Translations under genes and position numbers: made by a program
Assembly (NCBI GenBank): GCA_013178225.1
Contig: JABLXE010000001.1
Span: forward strand, 1 to 64,000
Length of the DNA: 64,000 bases
Origin: Methanotrichaceae archaeon
GTDB taxonomy: Archaea > Halobacteriota > Methanosarcinia > Methanotrichales > Methanotrichaceae
Direction: 5' to 3'
Notes under the pieces: generated by a model
Databases searched by the model: none
The model's input: the letters and a program-made list of their open reading frames with translations, nothing else
What the model was told of the DNA's origin: nothing
In this document: piece by piece, positions 43,317-50,985 of the stretch
Layout of the letters: the number at the start of each line of letters is the position of its first letter
Position numbering within the stretch: the stretch's first letter is position 1

Positions 43317-44345
43317 TTGGAAGACCTGGAAGCCAAATCTGTAATTGAAGCCGCCCTCTTTGCCGCAGGAAAGGTTCTCTCGGTAAGGGAGATCTCTGCC
43401 CTCTGCGGACTTTCCGAGCAGAGGACTGCCGCTCTGGCCGAAGACCTCTCAGGCGAGTATCGCTCTCGAAAGAGCGGAATTGAGATCAAGCGCCTGGGCG
43501 AAGGCTTCGCCATGCAAGTTGCTCCTGGCCTATCCACAGAAGTGACTTCGGTAGCTCCTCGGGAACTGGAGGCTCCGCTCATCAGGACCCTGGCGATTAT
43601 CGCCTACAAACAGCCCATCCTGCAGAGCAAGCTGGCAGAGATCCGGGGAAATAAGAGCTACGTCCACGCGCGAGAGCTGGAGAAGAGGGGGCTAATCAGC
43701 CGGGAGAAACACGGACGGACCAAAGTTCTCACCACCACCAGAGCTTTCGCCGATTATTTCGGGCTATCCTCCTGCCGCCCCGAGCATATCCGGCGGGCCA
43801 TTTTAAAGGACCAGAAGATGATAGGGGTGACCCCCATGTACGAGAGCCTGGCCCTGCGGCTGGGACTGGACTTCGTAGTGGTCAATCCCTACAGGCCAAC
43901 GGATGAGGATCTGGAGCGCCTGCGGGAACTGGACGTATTGATTGCTGCCCCAGGCTATGCATACCGCATAAAACCGAATTTTTCTGGCCAGCTGATCGAG
44001 GCCGGAGTCAAGACCCTGTCTGAGCTGAAGGAGAGCGCTGAGCTGATCTGCTGCTCCTGCGGTGGCGACGTGGAGCCACTGGCAGAGGAGATTGATGCCC
44101 TGCTCAAGCACTACCGCCAGAAGGCCATCAGGGCTAAACCGGTGAAGCCTCTATCCCCAATGATCGAAAAGCTGGCCCTGGATCTGAGAATCGCTGTCAC
44201 GGAGGACGGGATGACTGCTTCACCTGATCACACCGACCAGGAGGCGGAGATCAAGGTTCCCACCCACCAATCCTACGACCTGGACATAGTTGAGCGGCTC
44301 AGGCAGCGCTGCGACAAGCTGATCGAAGGAGCCTGCCAGCCCTGA
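43317..44345 (+). CDS. scpB: ScpB-like chromosome segregation protein with long C-terminal extension
   Basis: A 342-residue protein. Residues about 1-170 form the two winged-helix domains of ScpB, the kleisin-binding subunit of Smc condensin (SVIEAALFAAGKVLSVREIS, PLIRTLAIIAYKQPILQSKL, IRGNKSYVHARELEKRGLI, GRTKVLTTT). The last 170 residues, with CCSCGGD in the middle and ALLKHYRQKAIRAKPVK, are not part of bacterial ScpB and make it nearly twice the usual length. The start is TTG at 43317 behind AAGGAGA; an earlier TTG at 43266 has no site. No scpA or smc lies beside it. Confidence 0.85.
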   Translation: MEDLEAKSVIEAALFAAGKVLSVREISALCGLSEQRTAALAEDLSGEYRSRKSGIEIKRLGEGFAMQVAPGLSTEVTSVAPRELEAPLIRTLAIIAYKQPILQSKLAEIRGNKSYVHARELEKRGLISREKHGRTKVLTTTRAFADYFGLSSCRPEHIRRAILKDQKMIGVTPMYESLALRLGLDFVVVNPYRPTDEDLERLRELDVLIAAPGYAYRIKPNFSGQLIEAGVKTLSELKESAELICCSCGGDVEPLAEEIDALLKHYRQKAIRAKPVKPLSPMIEKLALDLRIAVTEDGMTASPDHTDQEAEIKVPTHQSYDLDIVERLRQRCDKLIEGACQP

Positions 44346-44404
44346 GCTGGGAGGAAGTGCCGGAGCCTGCCAACTCGCGAAATACGGCGATTCCAAACCG
44401 TTTT

Positions 44405-45049
44405 TTAGAGCACTACGATCTCGGCCTTCAGCTGAATTCGATCCAGGAAGTGGCTTTTCTCTCGAAGCTGATCTGCATAGAGGACTGAGCCCTCCAGCTT
44501 TCCGGTCAAAAAATCAAGCCCCTCTGAGACGCCTTTTCCTGCCGATTGAACGGCCGTCTTCCCGGCACCGAGATCGGGTCTTCCCCCAGAGGTCACAAAC
44601 AGGTCGCTTTGTGCCGACTGGAGCTTGCTCCGTGACATCATCGATGTCTGGCGCAATATCTTTTTGTAATCAGGATTCACGAAATTGCTGAAAGTGAGAG
44701 GCTTTAAATCCAGAACGCCTTCAGCCTCCAGCGCCTGCAGCCATTCCGATCCCGACCAGGCCGGATCGGCGGGTGGGGTTTGGCTGCTCTGCTGGGCGGG
44801 ATTTTCAGCAGGAATGCCGCTTTCCGGAGAGGTATCTACATCACCGGTTTGAATCTCATCAGGCAGATCGGGCAACTCAGGCTGACTTTGCCAGATCTGC
44901 TCGGAGTATCCTGAAACGGCAACTATAGAGCCAACATTTCTCAAATCATCGAAGTTCGCGCCTGCGCCCATTGCAGAGGGATTCAAAGCCATGCATGATA
45001 TTATTAATAAAATAAATAATAAATATTTTATAATGCTTACGCCTCCCAT
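44405..45049 (-). CDS. Secreted protein of unknown family, ambiguous start
   Basis: About 214 residues with a signal peptide (IIKYLLFILLIISCMALNP), a Pro/Ser-rich linker and a C-terminal helical part. No known domain. The start is unclear: ATG at 45049 places GGAGG inside the first codons (45046-45042), whereas an ATT at 45034 lies 7 bases after that site and would begin (M)IKYLLF, a natural signal start. Leader DNA is AT-rich. Exported, likely envelope-associated. Confidence 0.65.
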   Translation of the reverse strand: MGGVSIIKYLLFILLIISCMALNPSAMGAGANFDDLRNVGSIVAVSGYSEQIWQSQPELPDLPDEIQTGDVDTSPESGIPAENPAQQSSQTPPADPAWSGSEWLQALEAEGVLDLKPLTFSNFVNPDYKKILRQTSMMSRSKLQSAQSDLFVTSGGRPDLGAGKTAVQSAGKGVSEGLDFLTGKLEGSVLYADQLREKSHFLDRIQLKAEIVVL

Positions 45050-45232
45050 CAGATAATACAATACTGTTTGGAAGTACTTTTTATATAAATTTTGTCAGAA
45101 TTGCCGATCTAACTGAAATTCAGTAAAACTGGTCAGATTCGGTAAAATAGGTCAGGCGTGGCAAAAGCGAAGGCAGCTGCACGGCGCCCGCGCAGCATCT
45201 GCCGGAAGCACCCACCCGCCTTTCAGGAAATA

Positions 45233-46378
45233 TCAGATCCATCTTCTCTTCTTGAAGAACAGCAACATCACGGAGCCCACTATAATTAGCAGGATGACAA
45301 CCATCGGATACCCGTAGGGGGACTCAAGCTCCGGCATATTTCTAAAGTTCATTCCGTACAGCCCGGTGATGAAGGTTAGGGGAATGAATATGGTAGAGAT
45401 GATGGTCAGGACCTTCAGCACCTCGTTTAGGCGGTTGCTGAGGCCGGAGAGATACATCTCCAGAAGAGACGCAGACATATCTCTGAAGGTCTCCACGTTC
45501 TCGATCACTTGAATGGTGTGATCGTAGACGTCTCGCAGATAGATCTTGGTGGACTCGGTAATTATAGGTGAGTCGGACCTCTGCAATTTGCTTATGGCCT
45601 CGCGCAACGGCCAGACCGATTTGCGCAGGAACAGCATATTTCGCTTCAGCTCGTAAATGTCGGGCAGGTTTTCTTTCTCCGGACTGGCCACCACATCGTC
45701 TTCCAGATCCTCAAACATCTCGCCCAGCTTCTCCATGATGATGAAGTAATGGTCAACCACCGCATCAATCATGGTGTAGGCCAGATAGTCTGAGCCCATG
45801 CGTCTGATCCGGCCTTTGCCCGTCCTCAGGCGATCTCGCAGGGGATCGAATACGTCCACTTCCTTGTCCTTGAAGGATATCACGAAATTGGGGCCGAGGA
45901 TCAGGCTCACCTGATCGGCATCGATCAGATCTTCGTCCGACTCATCGTCCTCATGTTCATCTCCCTCCTTCTTCTCGTTGAAGTAGATCATCTTCAGGAC
46001 GATGTAGACGTAATCCTCGTAGTCCTCCACCTTGGGCCGCTGGTCGGTGAGGATGTCTTCCAACACCAGGGGGTGAATCCCGTAGCCTGCCCCCAGTTTT
46101 TCCAGAATATCCACCTGGTGCAGGCCGTCGATGTTTATCCAGGTAACTGTGGGCTTTTCTTTAAATGCGAAGCACTCCTCGACGCTCTTGATCTCCGCCT
46201 CGTGATAATGGGCCTCACCGTAATCTATAACGGTGATTCTCGGTTTCTCAGACCGTCTCCCGTTTACGCGTGCCAGCGGCCCGGGAGGGAGATCAGAGAG
46301 TCCTGTGCTTCGCAAAGATCGCCCCAGCATCTGAAAACTGCCCCCGAATCGGCCTGGGCGGCCGAATGACCGGGGCAT
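45233..46378 (-). CDS. corA: CorA-type magnesium/cobalt transporter
   Basis: This protein of about 381 residues has a large cytosolic N-terminal domain (TWINIDGLHQVDILEKLG, HPLVLEDILTDQRPKVEDYE) and two C-terminal membrane spans joined by the diagnostic loop YGMN (LTFITGLYGMNFRNMPELES). It makes a pentameric Mg2+ channel. An acidic insert DEHEDDESDEDL in the cytosolic part is unusual. Start ATG 46378; a TTG at 46417 would add 13 residues. Confidence 0.93.
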   Translation of the reverse strand: MPRSFGRPGRFGGSFQMLGRSLRSTGLSDLPPGPLARVNGRRSEKPRITVIDYGEAHYHEAEIKSVEECFAFKEKPTVTWINIDGLHQVDILEKLGAGYGIHPLVLEDILTDQRPKVEDYEDYVYIVLKMIYFNEKKEGDEHEDDESDEDLIDADQVSLILGPNFVISFKDKEVDVFDPLRDRLRTGKGRIRRMGSDYLAYTMIDAVVDHYFIIMEKLGEMFEDLEDDVVASPEKENLPDIYELKRNMLFLRKSVWPLREAISKLQRSDSPIITESTKIYLRDVYDHTIQVIENVETFRDMSASLLEMYLSGLSNRLNEVLKVLTIISTIFIPLTFITGLYGMNFRNMPELESPYGYPMVVILLIIVGSVMLLFFKKRRWI

Positions 46379-46533
46379 TGAGCTTCTAGGATAAATACCC
46401 TCTTGTGGGAGGATCAAGAGGGGTCTGGCGAGGTTTGCGGAAGCTTCGGGAAATTGATGTCAAGTTCATTGAGGGTATGGCATTTGTCTTCATCTGTAAT
46501 GGACTCTTGGAGATGGAGTTATGAGGTAGAAAA

Positions 46534-46770
46534 TTATAACGACTTAAAAAATCTTCTGGCCTGCTTAGCAGTTTTAAAATGCCTCAAAGTCCCAATCCTC
46601 AAGCCCGCCATGCACCTGGCACAACGATGCAAATTTTTCCTATCTGCACTAAATTTGCAAAGCCAGACCACGGCTGCCAGCTCATGCCTGAACCGTAAAT
46701 CCAAAGGGGCTGTAAAGGACAAATGGTCGGTTTCATCAGGAAAGATCTGATTTTTTCGCAACAGTTCCAT
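46534..46770 (-). CDS. Doubtful small CxxC protein downstream of Mrp
   Basis: The stretch 46379-46801 contains this 78-codon frame, 31 bases after the Mrp stop on the same strand. It holds a basic tail and CARC in LHRCARCMAGLRIGTLR. No ribosome site is clear. Could be a small zinc protein or chance. Otherwise the interval shows nothing. Confidence 0.25.
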   Translation of the reverse strand: MELLRKNQIFPDETDHLSFTAPLDLRFRHELAAVVWLCKFSADRKNLHRCARCMAGLRIGTLRHFKTAKQARRFFKSL

Positions 46771-46801
46771 TCCATAACACGGAACGACGTCCTCTGCGCC
46801 C

Positions 46802-47617
46802 TTAATCTTTCAAGAGTTTTGCCAAAATACGTGAAACAATAGCATCGAAAGCCTCCTCAATCTCCGTTTTACTTCCGACAAATGTCATTCCCTTTTCGGC
46901 CATGCTTCCCACTTCCGGATCCATGGGTATCGCACCGAGGAAGTCCACACCCAGTTCTTTGGCCGCTGCCTCTCCATTCCCCCGCCTGAAGATCTCTATT
47001 TTCTCACCGCAGCGCGGACAGGTAAGCCAGCTCATGTTTTCAATCATGCCCAACACGGGGACTTTCATTTGCACAAACATCTTCACCGACTTGCGAGAAT
47101 CAAGCAGGGCCACTCCTTGAGGCGTTGTCACGACTATGGCCCCGGAAATATCAGGTATGAGGTGCACTGCGGTCATTGGCTCGTCGCTTGTGCCTGGTGG
47201 CAGATCAATAATTAAGAAGTCAAGGTCCTTCCAGCTGACATCGGCCAAAAACTGCCTTATGGCTGCCGTCTTCATCGGCCCCCTCCAGATCACCGCGGAA
47301 TTTTTGCTTTCAAGGAGAAGCGCCATGGAGACGACTTTTACTCCTTGAGCATCTGCAGGCTCTATGCCATCAGGGCCTGAATGCAACCGTATGTCCTCAA
47401 TTCCCAGCAGCTTGGGAATATCAGGACCAGTGATGTCCGCATCCAGCAGCCCCACATTGTAGCCCTTCTGCTTCAGGATCACCGCCAGGTTGACAGCGAT
47501 TGTGCTCTTCCCTGTCCCTCCTTTCCCGCTTCCCACCAATATCTTGTATTTTATTTTACCCATTCGGTCCGCAATCTTTTTGGCCATATCTTCTGACTCA
47601 ACAGTGCTTTTCTTCAT
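46802..47617 (-). CDS. Mrp/NBP35-family P-loop ATPase (Fe-S cluster carrier)
   Basis: The 271-residue ATPase has the deviant Walker A GSGKGGTGKSTIAVNLA near residue 30, LLDADITGPDIPKLL, LDFLIIDLPPGTSDEP and SWLTCPRCGEKIEIF, where CPRC supplies the cysteine pair that binds a bridging 4Fe-4S cluster between two subunits. It probably hands Fe-S clusters to apoproteins. The archaeal form has no N-terminal DUF59 domain, as here. Start ATG 47617 lacks a strong site. Confidence 0.93.
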   Translation of the reverse strand: MKKSTVESEDMAKKIADRMGKIKYKILVGSGKGGTGKSTIAVNLAVILKQKGYNVGLLDADITGPDIPKLLGIEDIRLHSGPDGIEPADAQGVKVVSMALLLESKNSAVIWRGPMKTAAIRQFLADVSWKDLDFLIIDLPPGTSDEPMTAVHLIPDISGAIVVTTPQGVALLDSRKSVKMFVQMKVPVLGMIENMSWLTCPRCGEKIEIFRRGNGEAAAKELGVDFLGAIPMDPEVGSMAEKGMTFVGSKTEIEEAFDAIVSRILAKLLKD

Positions 47618-47657
47618 AAGGTCATTTCTTATTTTTCGACTATGAAAAGGTTCTTAC

Positions 47658-47677
47658 CCCAGCAAAAAAATGCTGGG
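47658..47677. other. Short hairpin upstream of Mrp
   Basis: CCCAGCA and TGCTGGG surround a six-base A tract (T on the minus strand). It lies in the 47618-47925 interval, in which no gene is seen, and may be a leader structure or attenuator. Confidence 0.35.
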
Positions 47678-47841
47678 ATCAGCCCTGGCTTCCACAGAGA
47701 TCCTGATATCAAGAGCCAACTATGGAAGCGATCGAGGAATTGGGATATGTCGCCTTCGAGGGGAAGCCGCTCTATGCTGAGCTCCCGCTCCAAATATCTG
47801 ATCCGATTGCAAGAAATTCTTTCCATCGATGATCAATAATT

Positions 47842-47902
47842 TAAAAAAAGTGAAGCGGCACTCCTAGCAAAGCCCATGCAGGTTGACTTTACATGCCGCT
47901 TC
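47842..47902 (-). terminator. Terminator after the secreted M3 peptidase
   Basis: On the minus strand, GAAGCGGCA (47852-47860) and TGCCGCTTC (47894-47902) pair across a 33-base loop, and the run ACTTTTTTTAAATT follows, at 47850-47837. Confidence 0.65.
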
Positions 47903-47925
47903 TCCAATCTGCAGAAAGACAAATT

Positions 47926-49881
47926 TCAGCTCGCAGTCTCGTTGTTCAGTTCGCCCAGTTGATCTACCCTGAGCTTCACCACGTCCATGGCATCCTCAAA
48001 GAGCTTCCTGTTGATCTCCAATCCGAAATATTTCCGGAGCTTCTCTGGCGGAGTCATGGTTGTGCCTGCCGATAGGTAAGCGACATAGTTCTTATTGAAC
48101 TCCTCTGGATTCTCCTTGTACATCTTGAAGAGTGACAGCGTTATGGCCTCTGAGAGGGCGTAGTTGAAGGTGTAATAGTTATCGGTGAAGTAGATATGGC
48201 TGATATAAGGCCACTCAGGCTCTATGGTGGGGTAGTAGGCAATTTCGTCGCTCTTGTATTCATTTGAAATGCTGTCCCAAAGGGCATTCAGATCTGAGCC
48301 GCTCACATTTTCCTTTTGACTGACAAGTTGATGGGCCTTATGTTCAAACTCAGTGATCATGGCCTGCCGGGGCATTGTCCTGGCATAATTGTAGATATGG
48401 CTTGCCAAGACTGCAATGGCGGTATCTCTGTCGTAATTCTTGATCGCGTAATCCATGAAGAGCTCTTCGTTGAACGTGGATGGTACCTCCAGCTCATAAA
48501 TGGTGCCACCGCAGTAGATGTAATCCAGCGACTGACCCATGAGGTAAAAGTCGATTGCATGGCCCATCTCATGAGCTATAGTGGATTTGTCGTCTATCAG
48601 CCCTTTATAGTTCAGGAATACGAGCGCCGGGCGCTTCAGAGCACATAGGTCCATGGCATATTGTATGGAATTTTTTCCATGATCGGCATTAGGATAGACA
48701 TCAACTGAATTGCTGGTGACGGTCTTTACAAAAGCCTGATCGAATGCAGGGTCCATCAGCGCAAGTGATTCGTATATCTCCCAAACAGCGTCTGTATAGT
48801 TGGTTTTCTGGTCAGGATTCTCCATGAGCTGAAGGAAGAGGTCATAGGGTGCAAGCTCTTGGACCACCATCTTGGCCCTGCGGAACTCATAATATTTATC
48901 GAAATCCCCTCTTCGCTCCTTGAGGACCTGGTTCATCTCATCGATCTGTGATGCATTGAGATATGAGCCGAACATCATGGCATCATAGGCATCCGAATAA
49001 TTCAGCTCTCTAGCATACTCATCATCGAGCTTCGATTTGACGACATAGATCTCCCCCATTTCAGTCGATTCGTTGAAGAGATGGTAATAACGTTTATCGT
49101 AGCATTTCTTCCGGTCACTCCGGTCTTCATTGGTCATGAGGAGATCGTAGTAGGATGAATAATTGATGGCATAATTGGTCCCATCGGCCAGGGTTATGTT
49201 CCCGGCCTGGTTAACGTTATTTGTGATCTGCTTTCCTGCATTAGTATCAAGTTTCATAAGCTGATTGGAGAGATCAGCCAGGTATGCGGCATGAATCTCA
49301 TTCTTGGGGCGATGATCCAAAAATCGAATGTAGCTGGCCTCAAGATAGGGGCGGTATTTATCCAATCGCGGCTCTTCAACGAACAGCTGATCCCACTTCG
49401 ATCTGGGAAGCGATTTCAGCAAGACATCGGCAAAGGAGCTGGCCTTTACGTATTCCGTGGAGAGGTTCTGGACGTCTGAGACCAATTCCTGGAAGAATAT
49501 GTCGTTGACGTCCAGGCTGTTCTGCGCAGTGGCATATGCGTACAGGACGTTGAGCGATTTTGAGTAGTTCTCATCGCTCTGGATGTAATCAAGCAAAGCT
49601 GTTCCGGTAAGATTGATAAACCTTGGCCGGAAGGTCTGGTTGATCTCATTTACGGTTGCATTCAGCCGTTCATACTCTGCCCTGGCAGCGTACTTGTCCT
49701 CGTAGAGAAATGATAGATCCCAGGTTGTGGTGATCTTGCTCGGGTCAAGTTTCAGAGATGGATCAAGGCTTAAAGATGTGTCATTTTTTGAGCCGTTTAA
49801 GGGCTGTGCAGCTTCCATGGGAGCAAGCAGTACAGTTGCTGTGGCCACGGATATGATGACTGCTATGCACATTAGGTTCAA
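47926..49881 (-). CDS. Secreted M3-family oligoendopeptidase F-like peptidase
   Basis: The 651-residue enzyme has the M3 zinc motif HEMGHAIDFYLMG (HExxH with a downstream Glu in the third helix), preceded by the large helical channel typical of PepF. Unlike usual PepF, it begins with a signal peptide of about 25 residues and carries many NxS/T sites, so it should work outside the cell on peptides. Start TTG 49881 or ATG 49872, the latter giving a shorter signal; the N-region lacks the usual basic residues. No export partner nearby. A terminator hairpin follows. Confidence 0.88.
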   Translation of the reverse strand: MNLMCIAVIISVATATVLLAPMEAAQPLNGSKNDTSLSLDPSLKLDPSKITTTWDLSFLYEDKYAARAEYERLNATVNEINQTFRPRFINLTGTALLDYIQSDENYSKSLNVLYAYATAQNSLDVNDIFFQELVSDVQNLSTEYVKASSFADVLLKSLPRSKWDQLFVEEPRLDKYRPYLEASYIRFLDHRPKNEIHAAYLADLSNQLMKLDTNAGKQITNNVNQAGNITLADGTNYAINYSSYYDLLMTNEDRSDRKKCYDKRYYHLFNESTEMGEIYVVKSKLDDEYARELNYSDAYDAMMFGSYLNASQIDEMNQVLKERRGDFDKYYEFRRAKMVVQELAPYDLFLQLMENPDQKTNYTDAVWEIYESLALMDPAFDQAFVKTVTSNSVDVYPNADHGKNSIQYAMDLCALKRPALVFLNYKGLIDDKSTIAHEMGHAIDFYLMGQSLDYIYCGGTIYELEVPSTFNEELFMDYAIKNYDRDTAIAVLASHIYNYARTMPRQAMITEFEHKAHQLVSQKENVSGSDLNALWDSISNEYKSDEIAYYPTIEPEWPYISHIYFTDNYYTFNYALSEAITLSLFKMYKENPEEFNKNYVAYLSAGTTMTPPEKLRKYFGLEINRKLFEDAMDVVKLRVDQLGELNNETAS

Positions 49882-50143
49882 ATTATTCGTTTTCTTACCC
49901 CCTAATTAGGTGCAAGATTTTGATTGCAATTGCATTAGCCCGCAGATGGGCAATGCTGCCTTTCATGCAACTTCTTCTTAAAACTTTTTGTTTTGAGATA
50001 TATTATGCACTGATTTTAAATTGAGTTTTAAGGCACAAACTTCCCATGAACACCGGATAAATGGTTTCGGGGTCCATCTCAATGGCTCTCGACTGCCTCT
50101 TGGAGCAGGTGGTTTTTATTGCAACAGGGACAACTTATTCCAC

Positions 50144-50890
50144 ATGAAGGAAGACACCCGCTGGAAACTGATGGCTGGAGCTGGCCTTCTCATGCTGTCC
50201 CTCATCCTGTTTGCTTTCCACTACCTGATCTTCCATGACCAGCATCACATCTGGATATTCTTCATGGGGGACCTGGCCTTCATCCCCATCGAAGTCCTGG
50301 TCGTGACGCTGATCATCGACCGTCTGCTGGAGTCCCGGGAGAAGGAAATGAGGATGGAGAAGTTGAACATGGTAATCGGCACCTTCTTCTCGACGCTCGG
50401 AACGCCGCTCCTCTCCATGCTCTCCTGCGCAGATGAAGGGATAAGCTCCATCCGGGACGATCTGGTTGTCGAGCAGGACTGGGACAGCGGCCGGTTCCGG
50501 GAGGTACAGGCCCGCATGCTCTCTCAGAAATGCAGTATTTCTGCAGACGGTATCGACCGGCAAGCACTGAAGAGGCTCCTGACGGGAAACGAGGACTTTC
50601 TCCTTCGCCTTCTCGAAAACCCGATGGTCTTCGAGCACGAGTCGTTCACCGACCTGCTCCTTGCCGTGACCCACCTGACCGAAGAGCTGAGAGCACGGGA
50701 GGACCTCGACCAGCTCCCGCCAACTGATCTCGCTCACCTCTCTATTGACATCGGGCGGGTATACAAGCGCCTGGTCCCAGAATGGCTGAAGTACATGGAA
50801 TACCTGAAGAGCCATTACCCGTACCTGTTCAGCCTGGCTATGCGGCAGAACCCGTTCGATACAGAGGCGTCGGTCGTGGTGAAGAGCTGA
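50144..50890 (+). CDS. Membrane protein of unknown function
   Basis: About 248 residues: two membrane spans at the N-terminus (GAGLLMLSLILFAFHYLIF, then FMGDLAFIPIEVLVVTLIID), then a cytosolic helical domain (RLLESREKEMRMEKLNM, LTEELRARE). The layout resembles a sensor or regulatory membrane protein, but no catalytic motif is present. ATG at 50144; the upstream frame is not supported. Confidence 0.65.
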   Translation: MKEDTRWKLMAGAGLLMLSLILFAFHYLIFHDQHHIWIFFMGDLAFIPIEVLVVTLIIDRLLESREKEMRMEKLNMVIGTFFSTLGTPLLSMLSCADEGISSIRDDLVVEQDWDSGRFREVQARMLSQKCSISADGIDRQALKRLLTGNEDFLLRLLENPMVFEHESFTDLLLAVTHLTEELRAREDLDQLPPTDLAHLSIDIGRVYKRLVPEWLKYMEYLKSHYPYLFSLAMRQNPFDTEASVVVKS

Positions 50891-50985
50891 TAGGAGAAGA
50901 TGCGATCTACCCGTAGAATTCGGCGAGAAACTGGCAAATTAGTGCGGGAGGCGGGATTTCCGCACGAGTTTACGAGTAAAATTCT

